Positions 56,123-64,000 of a stretch of DNA of 64,000 nt are shown here, in pieces. Position 1 is the first letter of the stretch. The number at the start of each line of letters is the position of its first letter. The DNA is from Gliomastix tumulicola (lineage: Eukaryota; Ascomycota; Sordariomycetes; Hypocreales; Bionectriaceae), in contig BCHX01000005.1 in NCBI GenBank assembly GCA_001599755.1, forward strand, positions 3,964,409 to 4,028,408. Reading direction: 5' to 3'. The notes under the pieces were generated by a model that did not search any database, was not told the origin of the DNA, and worked only from the letters and a program-made list of their open reading frames with translations. The translations under genes and the position numbers were made by a program.

Positions 56123-56503
56123 CTACTCATCATCCTCACTATTGTTGGGGCATGTCGACCTCAGGACACACAGTCCAATCTATTATTCCATCAGTAACCG
56201 TTCATCATCGGGCGTTAATCATTGCATCACTCACCTCGTTCTGGACCAAGGGCTCAACGCAGCGACATCCCGGCTGGCACTGCTTCGTGCACACGGGGTC
56301 AGGGTCATCACACGTCGCCGGGCAGGCCTTGCCGCAGGGGTGAAACGCCATGCCCTCCTGTCAAATGAACCGTGTTAGCATTGGCACCACCTTCCTCGTT
56401 CGATACCCATCTCCAATACACGTACGATGCAAGACTCGTTCGTTGCCGGCAATGCAAGGGTGCTAGCAGCAAAGACGGAGATCAGGGCAATAGAGAAATG
56501 CAT
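56123..56503 (-). CDS. Small secreted ten-cysteine protein, TIL-type (trypsin inhibitor-like) domain
   Basis: A three-exon gene on the minus strand, too fragmented to show as one frame: 56503-56426, 56357-56235 and 56179-56123. It encodes 85 residues; introns are 68 and 55 nt, with donors GTACGT and GTGAGT. A signal peptide starts it (MHFSIALISVFAASTLALPA). The mature part has exactly ten Cys in the TIL pattern: ESC, HPCGKAC, PATC, PVC, KQC, PGCRC, GLC and STC. Five disulfides are expected. All junctions are phase 0, and exon 3 supplies the last two Cys (GLCVLRSTC), which argues strongly for the splicing. TIL domains usually inhibit serine proteases. A secreted inhibitor or effector-like role is likely but not proven. 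Confidence 0.8.
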
Positions 56504-57401
56504 GGCGCCTGGTTGATTGAAAGTGTCCTGTGGAAGCTTGGAAAATGAAGCAGATTGTACAAAGGATTATGTCTGCGTCCGTGTCTGCATGTCTAACTCG
56601 GTGTGCTAGGGAGGCAGTCTCATTTATACCCATACGAAGCACACCACGAAATGTTTCGTTTTCTCGCACAGAAACATCCGACGATCAATTTCCAATCCGA
56701 CTCGACATCACTGACATCATCCCGAAACATGAATCACCGCGCCCCTTGTCAAAGTCCTGTCTCAGGGGCGCAACACGGCGCAGGACAGCGGGCCTTTTCT
56801 CAATTCCGACCGATGGACCGAAAGTCATTTCTGCAAGGCTACCCCGTGCCGTCCTTGTTGGTGGGTGCGGAAAATCCATCATCGTCATTCGTCCATGCCG
56901 AGGGCGGGAGTGCGGCGTAGTCAGGCTGCGTTGCTGTCGATCATGGGGAAAACCCCTGACTGCGCCGTTTGTTTCTAGGCGGATGATGGGCGAAACGGGC
57001 CAGCGCAGTCAGCTTCTCCTTCTCCCTTCATAGTACGCACGAATCACAGCTCAGAGTCGGATGATGCTGAATTAGTATTCTCCTGCTGGTCTCATCGTGA
57101 TCGTACCAGTGCGTCTCACGTCGCCGTCAAGTCAGCATGGTCATCAAATGAAGGGTCCAAGCATTCGGCACGTACCACTTTCGTCACCTTCACTCAATCA
57201 ACAGCTGGCACAGGTCTTGGAAGACGTGAAGTCTGCCTCATTTGGCACGTTGTATGCATTTCACGTCACCAATGACACACAGACGCCGTGATATCGATTC
57301 CCTTTTACTAATACTGCATAAAGCTACTACCTTACAGAAAACAAGGATATCCAAAGGAGCACACGCCAAGTAGCCAAAACACCAGCACCACTGACGACAC
57401 T
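56504..57401. other. Intergenic region upstream of the TIL gene
   Basis: 898 nt holding the TIL promoter (TATA at 56622-56630) and the 3' end of the peroxidase gene. No further gene recognised. Confidence 0.45.
56622..56630 (-). promoter_or_regulatory. TATA box of the TIL gene
   Basis: The coding strand reads GGTATAAAT about 120 nt before the ATG at 56503. Its presence supports the existence of this small gene. Confidence 0.55.
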
Positions 57402-59474
57402 TCACGCATTTGTCTCAATGCCATCATACTTCTTCGACGCCTCCTTCTTCACCCACGGCGCAAACGCATTCTTGCTGCTCTTCAGCGTCTCCTCCAGCTC
57501 CGGGAAGTGCCTGATGAGCACGTCCTTCATGGTCGAGTACTGCACCCAATGAAGCCCCTCCTTGGTGTACGTCTCCGCGTTCCACTGGCCAGCAATGAAG
57601 CGGTCGCTTGTCAGACGGCGTGATGCCATGACGATGAAGATGCGGAAGGCCGTCTCGCTGAAGCCGAAGCCCTTGATGACGGGCTCGCTGTGCGATCCGA
57701 CGAGGGAATCGACAGCCTCGATATCGCCACCGTAGGCATCGGAGAGCTTGGCCGCGAGCTCCTTGTTGCCGCCGGTGAGCTCTTCAAATGTCTCGGGTGC
57801 CTTCATGCGGAGCATACGGCGGAAGGCGCAGTAGCGAGGGACACCTCGCTCGCGGTCACGGAGGATGTCGACAGTGCCCATATCCCGGTGCAGACCTTCG
57901 GGAGTATGCAGGTTGCGCAGGAAGTTAGGATAGTTGTTGTTGGTGATGGCGCCGGGGTAGTTGATGCCGAAGGAGTAGAACAGGTCGCCAAACTTGAGGC
58001 CGTTGTCGAGAGGATCCTGGGCCTTCTTAAAGGTCAGGTCTACCATGGGTGTCGTGACTTGGTGCGTGCCCTTGTTGACGTCGAAGAAGGCAACTTTGTC
58101 TATCAAGCGTCGTTAGATCATACCTTTGATGAGCGCGAGTTACAAGACCGGTGTGAGCTTACCTGGTATGAGAGAGTGCATTCGATACACCGACACAAAC
58201 TCCTCAGTGAGACTGTACGGGATACCGTCGTGGTCGACGCCAGATCCAGGAATGCCAGAGATGATCTCGCTGCTGGAGAGACGACCGAGCAGCTTGGTGA
58301 GCTTCTCCCCGACAACCCCCCACCAGTTTGCATTCATGCCGTACTCGAGGATCGGATGGGCGAGAATAGCAGGCGTCCATTCGACAGTGTGAATCTTGGC
58401 CATCAATGCACTGTTGACGAGGCGAGCCTTGTCGAAGATCTTGTCACTAAGCGGAGAGAAATGTTAGCCACAGACAGACGCTGGGTGTACGGACAGAGAC
58501 AGAGCTCGACTTACCCAGTCCAGTCGGGGTACTTCTCGCGGAACATGTCGCAGATAGCGTTGTGCTCGAGAGCAAAGAGCGTGTGCAGCATCTCCATGCC
58601 AACCCACCAGTTGTCGCTAAAACCAGTGACGGGGTTGCCGCTCTCGTCGCGTGGGATAAATGCACCCGTGCCATTCTGATTCAGGATGAGCTTCCCATCG
58701 GGATCGAGACCGCGCAGCTTCGCCGTTGTCGCCTCGTCGGAGCCGTAGATCTGCGAGCCATCCCACCAGGCGGTGCTGATGTTCTTGTAGCCAGGGCACT
58801 TGACGTCCGAAGGGTGCAGCGTCGCGTCGGGGATGGTCTTGGGCAGGTTCATGTGGCCTTTCCAGAGGTCGCCCTCAGGAATGGGAATGTCGTATGGCGA
58901 GCCAGCCTAATGGATTGTTAGAACAGGTCTTCATCATCCAAGGAAAATGTCGCCTCCTTACATGATCAATCTGGTGGTTGAACCAATCGTGAGTCTGGAA
59001 CTGGATCCAAGCAGCAGCGAGCAGGTTGAGAGTCGACGCAGGCTTGAAGTCGCCCTCCTGACGCGCCATGAATCTCTCGCTGATCATCCTCGGGTTTGGC
59101 GTCCAGAGCTCCTCCTCGGTCGGCTTTCCAGTGGCAGCCCTTGGAAAATTGCGACCGAAGCGCATCCCCGCGCATCCCATCTTGGGCTGCTCGAGCGAGT
59201 TGAACTTCCCGTCCGAGTGGCGCGCATTCAGGTAGCGATCGTCGGGCAGAACATCCAGCTCGGGAGTGCCCTGGGGCTCGCTCGACGCGTAGCCATCGTG
59301 CAGGTTGAAGCCGCGGAGCTCGATGCGCAGGAAGGCGAGGTTGAAGGCGCCAATGATGGTGGGAAGCTTGAACCAGGCGATGTACTTGTTAACGAAGTGG
59401 AAAAGCGCAATACCCGCGCGCTCCCACAGCGCGGGCTGGAACGTCATGTTCTTCTTGCTCTCGTTCTTCGCCAT
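57402..59474 (-). CDS. Heme peroxidase-family fatty-acid oxygenase, alpha-dioxygenase-like
   Basis: Four exons on the minus strand: 59474-58962, 58906-58515, 58446-58163 and 58099-57402, giving 628 residues; introns are 55, 68 and 63 nt. It belongs to the animal heme peroxidase/cyclooxygenase superfamily (PF03098 type). The distal His162 lies in AWIQFQTHDWFNHQ. The proximal part has FALEHNAICDMF and then VYRMHSLIPD, where Tyr389 and His392 form the Tyr-x-x-His pattern of radical Tyr and heme ligand. Plant alpha-dioxygenases share the HDW and EHN texts. Likely reaction: adding oxygen to a fatty acid to make an oxylipin. It lacks a C-terminal P450 domain, so it is not a Ppo-type fusion, and it has no signal peptide. 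Its promoter is shared with the chloroperoxidase-type gene. Confidence 0.88.
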
Positions 59475-60252
59475 GGTGTGTGTGCGTATGTGTGTGTGTA
59501 CGTGCGTCTGTTGTGTTGCAATTGCACACTGATCTATCCCTCATTTAATCAACGGGGCTGGCTGCAGAAGGGGGGAGGGATCAGTGGCAGCTTTTAAGGC
59601 AACGTGACCCGCGTCCCTGCGAGTGGCTTGCACTGGTATGTGATAGCCTGCGAAATGGTGGCCCTGCAGCGTCGTATTTGGGTGTCTCACCTGCTGTGGT
59701 GTGGTGTAGGTCTCGGGGCTGACTGGCGCTCGGCGCCCTGTCAGATGACATGGGCCCTGCACCGCCGTCACGCCTCTTCAGGCATAGATGCGCGTTCCAG
59801 AACTTGGTGGCTGACCTGAGATAATCAGGCTGAGGGAGGGTGTGCAAGCTGCGGCCGTGGTTGGCTGGCGCGCCCTTTCAGCTTTGTGCTGGTGCGCCAC
59901 GTAAGCTTACTGTCGCATTCGAGGGAAATGACCGTATTAAACCAAGGCCCGAAAGCAGTAATCGGTGAGGCGTAGGGCCAGGGAAGCTCGTCTGACGGAG
60001 CATGTGATTGTGCTGATGGAATGAAATGAAGGCAGCGCATCCCGAGACACACATGTCTCTCTCCCTCGCACCTCCTCCTCCTTCAGCCCTCTGGAGCCAC
60101 CGGTGGGAGAGGGGCCCTGCAAGAAGGGGCGACGGGTGCCATGTGAGTCCCTATAAGGAGTGGAGGGAGCCGCTGCCACCCGCCTGACTTGGCCCCCTTT
60201 CCCACTACGACCTCACTGAACACCGATCCCACCTTGCTATCTGCGTTTGACC
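59475..60252. other. Shared 778-nt promoter of two divergent heme peroxidases
   Basis: A TG-rich tract (59475-59519) lies in the leader of the minus-strand gene. A TATA-like CTATAAGG (60150-60157) is about 100 nt before the plus-strand ATG. No gene seen inside. Confidence 0.5.
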
Positions 60253-61167
60253 ATGTATACCACCATATTCGACTCCATTAAGGCTCTGTTCGGCTCCAAG
60301 ACGAAGCAGCGCGACGATGAGATCCAGAAAATTCGCAAGGAAGACCATGCCTACGTCCGTCTGGATATTGCCGACCGGGCCCCCTGTCCCGGCTTGAATG
60401 CACTTGCCAACCAGGGCTATTTGTATGTCGCCAGTGCCTGACCATCTTGTGCCATTTTTTTTCCCCTTGCTGCTTTCGCTGACAAGCATCAAACGGGCAG
60501 GCCCCGAGATGGCAAGAACATCACGCTGCCGCGTCTGGAAGCCGCGCTCATGACGGCGCTGCACATGACGAGCACCGTGGCAGGGGCGCTGGCGAATTCG
60601 ATCAAGCCGGTGGTGCGGGAGGACGGGACGTTTGATCTTGTCGATGCGCGGATGCACAATCTGGTCGAGCATGATCGCTCGTTCACGCGTCTTGATTTCC
60701 GGCATGGGGATAATTACACGATGCAGCCGAGGAGTAAGTCACAATTGTGCCATGCTATTTTTTTGAGTGTTTTGCGCACACTGCGTCTTTCTTCGTCCAT
60801 CCACCATGCGTTTTTGAGAGATACTAGCATCTAACATCGTATTCCAGTGCTCCAGGCCATGCTCGACGACGCAGAGGGCGGCCCCGTGACGCTCAAGACG
60901 CTCTCCCGCACCTACGCCCGCCGGCGACGGGAGCACAAGGAGAGCGGAGGCGAGTCGCTCGGCATCCGCCTGCGCTTCGTGAGCCTGCTCATCGCCGTCG
61001 GCTTCATCAACTCCGAGACGACGGGCCACCCGTCGCCCGAGCAGATCAGGACGTTCTACACCGAGGAGCGCCTGGAGGACTACATCCTCAACAACACGCA
61101 GCCGCGGACGCTTCGGGGGCTCGTGTGGAAGGCTGTCATCTTGCAGTGGCATCTGATCTTTTCTTAA
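60253..61167 (+). CDS. Chloroperoxidase / peroxygenase-type heme-thiolate protein (Peroxidase_2)
   Basis: Three exons, 60253-60422, 60501-60733 and 60848-61167, giving 240 residues; introns are 78 and 114 nt. The PCP motif DRAPCPGLNALANQGYLPRD holds the heme-ligating Cys45. Residues 113-115 form the EHD motif in LVEHDRSFTRLD, as in classical chloroperoxidase, where unspecific peroxygenases usually have EGD. The size fits the short-type family. There is no signal peptide (MYTTIFDSIKALFGSKTKQR), so unlike most characterised members it may stay inside the cell. Family reactions are halogenation or oxygen transfer using hydrogen peroxide. The ATG at 60253 is preferred; six upstream bases give only a TTG. 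Confidence 0.85.
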
Positions 61168-62059
61168 GTCTCTGCTGTGTTCGCATTTCGAGTGTTCGGT
61201 TTGTTTGGTATGTACGAGCGACATGTAGCTACGTAGGAAAGATTGCTGTTCAAATCAGGATTAGGTCTTCAATGGGAAATTTCAAATTAGGCTTCATCAT
61301 ACCAATCCGTACACGGCCAGAACTTGCCCATTATACAACAGAACTTGATCCCGTAACAAGGGTAGCCATAGGCTACATCATGACATACCATGAGTCCAAG
61401 AACCCAGTATGTGCTGCTATCAGGCCTAGTAGCTTTTGGGCGTATAGCCCCCCTTCGTACCAACATTTGCAGTGCAGTGAGATGGATTTAGGATCCGATG
61501 TAATAACGAGACACAATCCAGGGAACAAGTGATACATGAGTGACCATACCGCCGTCCACCGATGTTCAGTGAAGCTGCAAGACGTCCATTGTAATCAGGG
61601 AGTTCGATTCCAATATAACACTTGCTGCCCATTTGAACTGCGCTTCACGTAAGCTTTGACGAGCTTTGCGTTCGAACAGTAGTCGAAGTCCCTAATTCCA
61701 AATATGCAGTTACCAGAGAAGTGCCATTCTGCTGCTGTCAGGTGGACATCCTCCGCAGAGCACCGTCAGTTCGCTCTTGCGAACGATGAAGATCACATCA
61801 AAATTCCAACTTGCATTGTATGTCGACATGCATTATCTCTTTCGCCTCACAGGCCCTCCTCGGAAAAGGCATAAAAGGCACCGCCCTCCCCTCTAGTTCT
61901 GAAGCGACACAACTCTACAACTCTACAGAACGCTTTACAGCACTCTGCTAAGGACTGATCGCCTTCACGAGGCCAGCCATCGCACTGACATTACCCCCAT
62001 CACTGCGATAGGGGTTGCGAGCGCGTATTTTTAGGAACAACCACTACTACCTCTATACG
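61168..62059. other. Intergenic region with a promoter-like box
   Basis: 892 nt. CATAAAAGGCACC at 61870-61882 lies about 185 nt before the ATG at 62060, similar to the TATA region before GH95. A B-box-like AGTTCGATTCC (61601-61611) was tested and does not fit a tRNA. No gene seen. Confidence 0.45.
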
Positions 62060-62737
62060 ATGTCTTCTCTCAACATGTATTGGCTGAAGCTAGATGACCT
62101 TCTCGAGGTCTTAAGCCCTCAACTCATCAATGAGCTCCGGACCCATTATCGAGGAAGCGTCACTAGCTTTGAAGATATTAGGCAGTACCTGGTCTCCGGG
62201 TCGGGACGTCTTGGCGTCGGTCCCAAGTCCAAGCTGGTCAAGCCCTTGCAGAGCATTCGAGGCTGCATTGATGCATACCTCTCGGTGATGTACAGCAAGG
62301 AGACGGAAGTCGACCGGGACCTGGAGGCGGCCAAGATGCTCACCGGCATCCTGGTCCGTAAGCCCTCACAGTTCACCGACGACGTTCTGCGCGCCAAGGG
62401 GATCCAAGTCAGCAATGGCTTTATCGACCTGGACACAGTCCTCCGCGTCGCGTTCGTATCGATGACTGGCCAGCAGCCGGACCAGCCCCAGAAGCTCGAC
62501 GAGCTTAGGGAGTACGCGCTCAGCGACAAGAGGAGCCAGGTGCGCAGGCGCCATGAGCCAGTACTCTTTCAGGTTGGTCGACTGGGCGATGCGATCACGC
62601 TCTTTGCGGACAGCGTCCTGGCTGGTAAGAGCCTCGATGAGAGGCTCGAAGCCGCGCAGGAGATGGTCCTGGGGATTCACATTCCCAAGCCGAACTTCAC
62701 TCCTCGGACGGCTTCATCGCATATTCGGTTCCAGTGA
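62060..62737 (+). CDS. Unknown protein, paralogue-like to the gene at 6753-7490
   Basis: Single exon, 225 residues from ATG 62060 (MSSLNMYWLKLDDLLEVLSP). It is predicted mostly helical, with no signal peptide, membrane segment or known domain. It shares motif order with the 245-residue protein at the left end: IDAYLSVMY, IDLDTVLRVAFV, LDELREYAL, GRLGDAITLFADSVLAGKSL and a final IPKPN. Its neighbours are a peroxidase upstream and a decayed GH43 gene downstream. Nothing in context suggests a function. An alternative upstream start does not exist as ATG. Confidence 0.65.
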   Translation: MSSLNMYWLKLDDLLEVLSPQLINELRTHYRGSVTSFEDIRQYLVSGSGRLGVGPKSKLVKPLQSIRGCIDAYLSVMYSKETEVDRDLEAAKMLTGILVRKPSQFTDDVLRAKGIQVSNGFIDLDTVLRVAFVSMTGQQPDQPQKLDELREYALSDKRSQVRRRHEPVLFQVGRLGDAITLFADSVLAGKSLDERLEAAQEMVLGIHIPKPNFTPRTASSHIRFQ

Positions 62738-63306
62738 AAGTGTCGAACGCCGCTGTGATGACGCCGACATTCCGCATGCAAGCACCGCCGCATATACATT
62801 ATCATACGCCGTGAAGTTCTTATACATTAGCCCGTGACTAGGTGATAGATCATCACCGAGTAGAGTTCAAACCACCTTCAGTAGATACGTCACATTCCTT
62901 ACCGTACTTAAGATTTAATGTCACCATTCTTTCCATTTGATAGAATTCCTCCTTTTCTTTCTCATTCAAAATAATCATCTGGGAGACTCGCTCGCGAAGT
63001 GCGATCTTCTCCCTACCATGCGAGGAACCCCAATCAATCAATCCCTCGACAACGCCATCGGATGACTGCCATGCGCGACCCAATGGGGGCACAGGGCAGG
63101 ATTCCATATGTGATCGACCTGCATCCGACCTTGCGTGATTGGCACGCCAAACTTCACGCCATGAATCCCCATACCCCAGAGTCTAGATGAGCGGTCCTTT
63201 TGAAGCCGCAGCCTGGCCAGGGGAAATGGTATAAGACGTGATCAAGGTCCCGAGGCGGCTCGTAAGTCCAATCTAGGGACATATTGCATGATCTTCAACA
63301 GCGGCT
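62738..63306. other. Intergenic, possibly the lost N-terminal part of the GH43 relic
   Basis: No intact frame. The GH43 remnant starting at 63307 lacks its first half, so part of this stretch may derive from that gene, though no motif is readable. Confidence 0.35.
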
Positions 63307-63682
63307 GTCGCCCATGAGATTGATACTGAGGCGGGTGCGGCAGGAGAGCCGACGAGGGTGTGGAATGGGACGGGAAATCGCGATCCTGAGGGGCCTCATA
63401 TCCTCCATAAGGATGGTTATTACTACCTCCTCATCGGGGAGGGCACGGAGACGAACCACTCGGCGGTGATTACCAAAGCTGATGGTGTGCTTGGTCCGTA
63501 TCACAGTACGTAACAAGGTGCTGTACATTGAAAGAATCCATCTGACGCATCCTCATTAGGGACTATTCTCGGTGTCTACGCGACGAGCAATGGCGGTGAA
63601 GGAAAGGCGCCGGCGTATTTCAGTCGATGGAGGTACACGCCGATTGCGCAGAAGATGGGGGCACGCAGACATTATCTTGGCA
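63307..63682 (+). pseudogene. Remnant of a GH43 glycosidase gene
   Basis: From 63307 to 63504 one frame reads AHEIDTEAG, then RVWNGTGNRDPEGPHILH, DGYYYLLIGEGTETNHSAVI, GPYH. This is the middle of a GH43 beta-xylosidase/arabinofuranosidase, including the PEGPHI motif with the catalytic acid Glu. After about 150 nt, in another frame, GHADII (63662-63679) matches the downstream family motif. The N-terminal base Asp segment and the C-terminal domain are missing, and no splicing rescues the frame. The subfamily differs from the intact GH43 gene at 10608-12375, so this is not a copy of it. It is either a decayed gene or a fragment left by rearrangement. Confidence 0.7.
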
Positions 63683-63767
63683 CCGTAAGGAAAGATTGTC
63701 TATTTAAAGTGCAGAAAGATCAAGATTGAAATTCATGTGGAAGTTGTCGCTTGCAGGTAACGCTCAT

Positions 63768-64000
63768 TCAAAGATCATCGTCATCCACGCTTTCCCACGG
63801 CAATGGAATATGGACATTGTCCTCATGAGCCGCAACCTCTGGGTGGGAGTCTTCCAGCATCATCGGCGGCGGCTGCTGCTGAGGCTGGGGGATTCTGAGT
63901 CGTGGCGTCATGCAGTGGCAGTCATTCTCCTGCTCCTCCACGTTGTCCGCGCTGCTCTCGTCATCCGGATGACGGTCACGGCTCTCCCCTTCCATCACCA
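63768..64000 (-). CDS. C-terminal end of a gene running off the right edge
   Basis: The minus-strand frame is open from the window edge to the stop at 63768-63770, about 77 residues. It is very acidic and Pro/Gln-rich (RHPDDESSADNVEEQEND, RIPQPQQQPPPMMLEDSHPE, ending WESVDDDDL). Such a tail is probably disordered. Most of the gene would lie outside the window; a Met near the edge could also start a short protein. Family unknown. Confidence 0.35.
   Translation of the reverse strand, partial: VMEGESRDRHPDDESSADNVEEQENDCHCMTPRLRIPQPQQQPPPMMLEDSHPEVAAHEDNVHIPLPWESVDDDDL

Noticed and set aside
61595..61620. B-box-like AGTTCGATTCC suggesting a tRNA
   Set aside because: The flanking bases do not pair as a T stem and no A box or acceptor stem fits.
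1..64000. Search for CRISPR arrays, rRNA genes, polyketide or non-ribosomal peptide synthases and intact transposons
   Set aside because: No regularly spaced repeats, no rRNA-like blocks, no megasynthase motifs and no terminal repeats with transposase or reverse transcriptase motifs were seen.

Overview
The window looks like nuclear DNA of a filamentous ascomycete (Pezizomycotina). Most introns are about 50-75 nt, with standard GT-AG borders and a few GC-AG cases. TATA-like boxes lie about 75-125 nt before many starts. The gene families are typical of plant-associated or saprotrophic moulds: a HET-domain protein, secreted carbohydrate-active enzymes, an AA9 oxygenase with a fungal cellulose-binding module, and a CYP53-type P450. 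Spliced structures were worked out by hand. Every junction given keeps the frame and restores family motifs.

Layout. 1-5.7 kb: mostly broken sequence with the tail of a decayed HET-type gene. 5.7-10.5 kb: an alpha/beta hydrolase, a protein of unknown family, and a HET protein with ankyrin repeats inside the HET domain. 10.6-17.4 kb: a secreted GH43 enzyme and two unrecognised proteins. 17.4-30.6 kb: a gene-poor stretch with short decayed fragments and perhaps one small gene. 30.6-46.3 kb: a dense carbohydrate-enzyme block with a GH95 alpha-L-fucosidase-type enzyme, two divergent GH35 beta-galactosidases, an Alginate_lyase-family polysaccharide lyase, and a secreted epoxide-hydrolase-like protein. 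47.2-52.6 kb: an F-box-like protein, a benzoate-4-hydroxylase-type P450 and an unrecognised protein. 53.7-61.2 kb: AA9-CBM1, a tiny ten-cysteine TIL-type secreted protein, and a divergent pair of heme peroxidases (alpha-dioxygenase-like and chloroperoxidase-like). 62.1-64 kb: a second unknown protein that resembles the one at 6.8-7.5 kb, a decayed GH43 fragment, and the end of a gene that leaves the window.

How the genes may work together. GH95 and GH35 enzymes can act one after the other on Fuc-Gal side chains of plant hemicellulose such as xyloglucan. GH43 trims arabinose or xylose, AA9 opens cellulose, and the lyase cuts uronate-containing chains. CYP53 and the peroxidases could handle plant aromatics and fatty acids. 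This reading rests on family knowledge plus gene order. Nothing in the sequence proves co-regulation.
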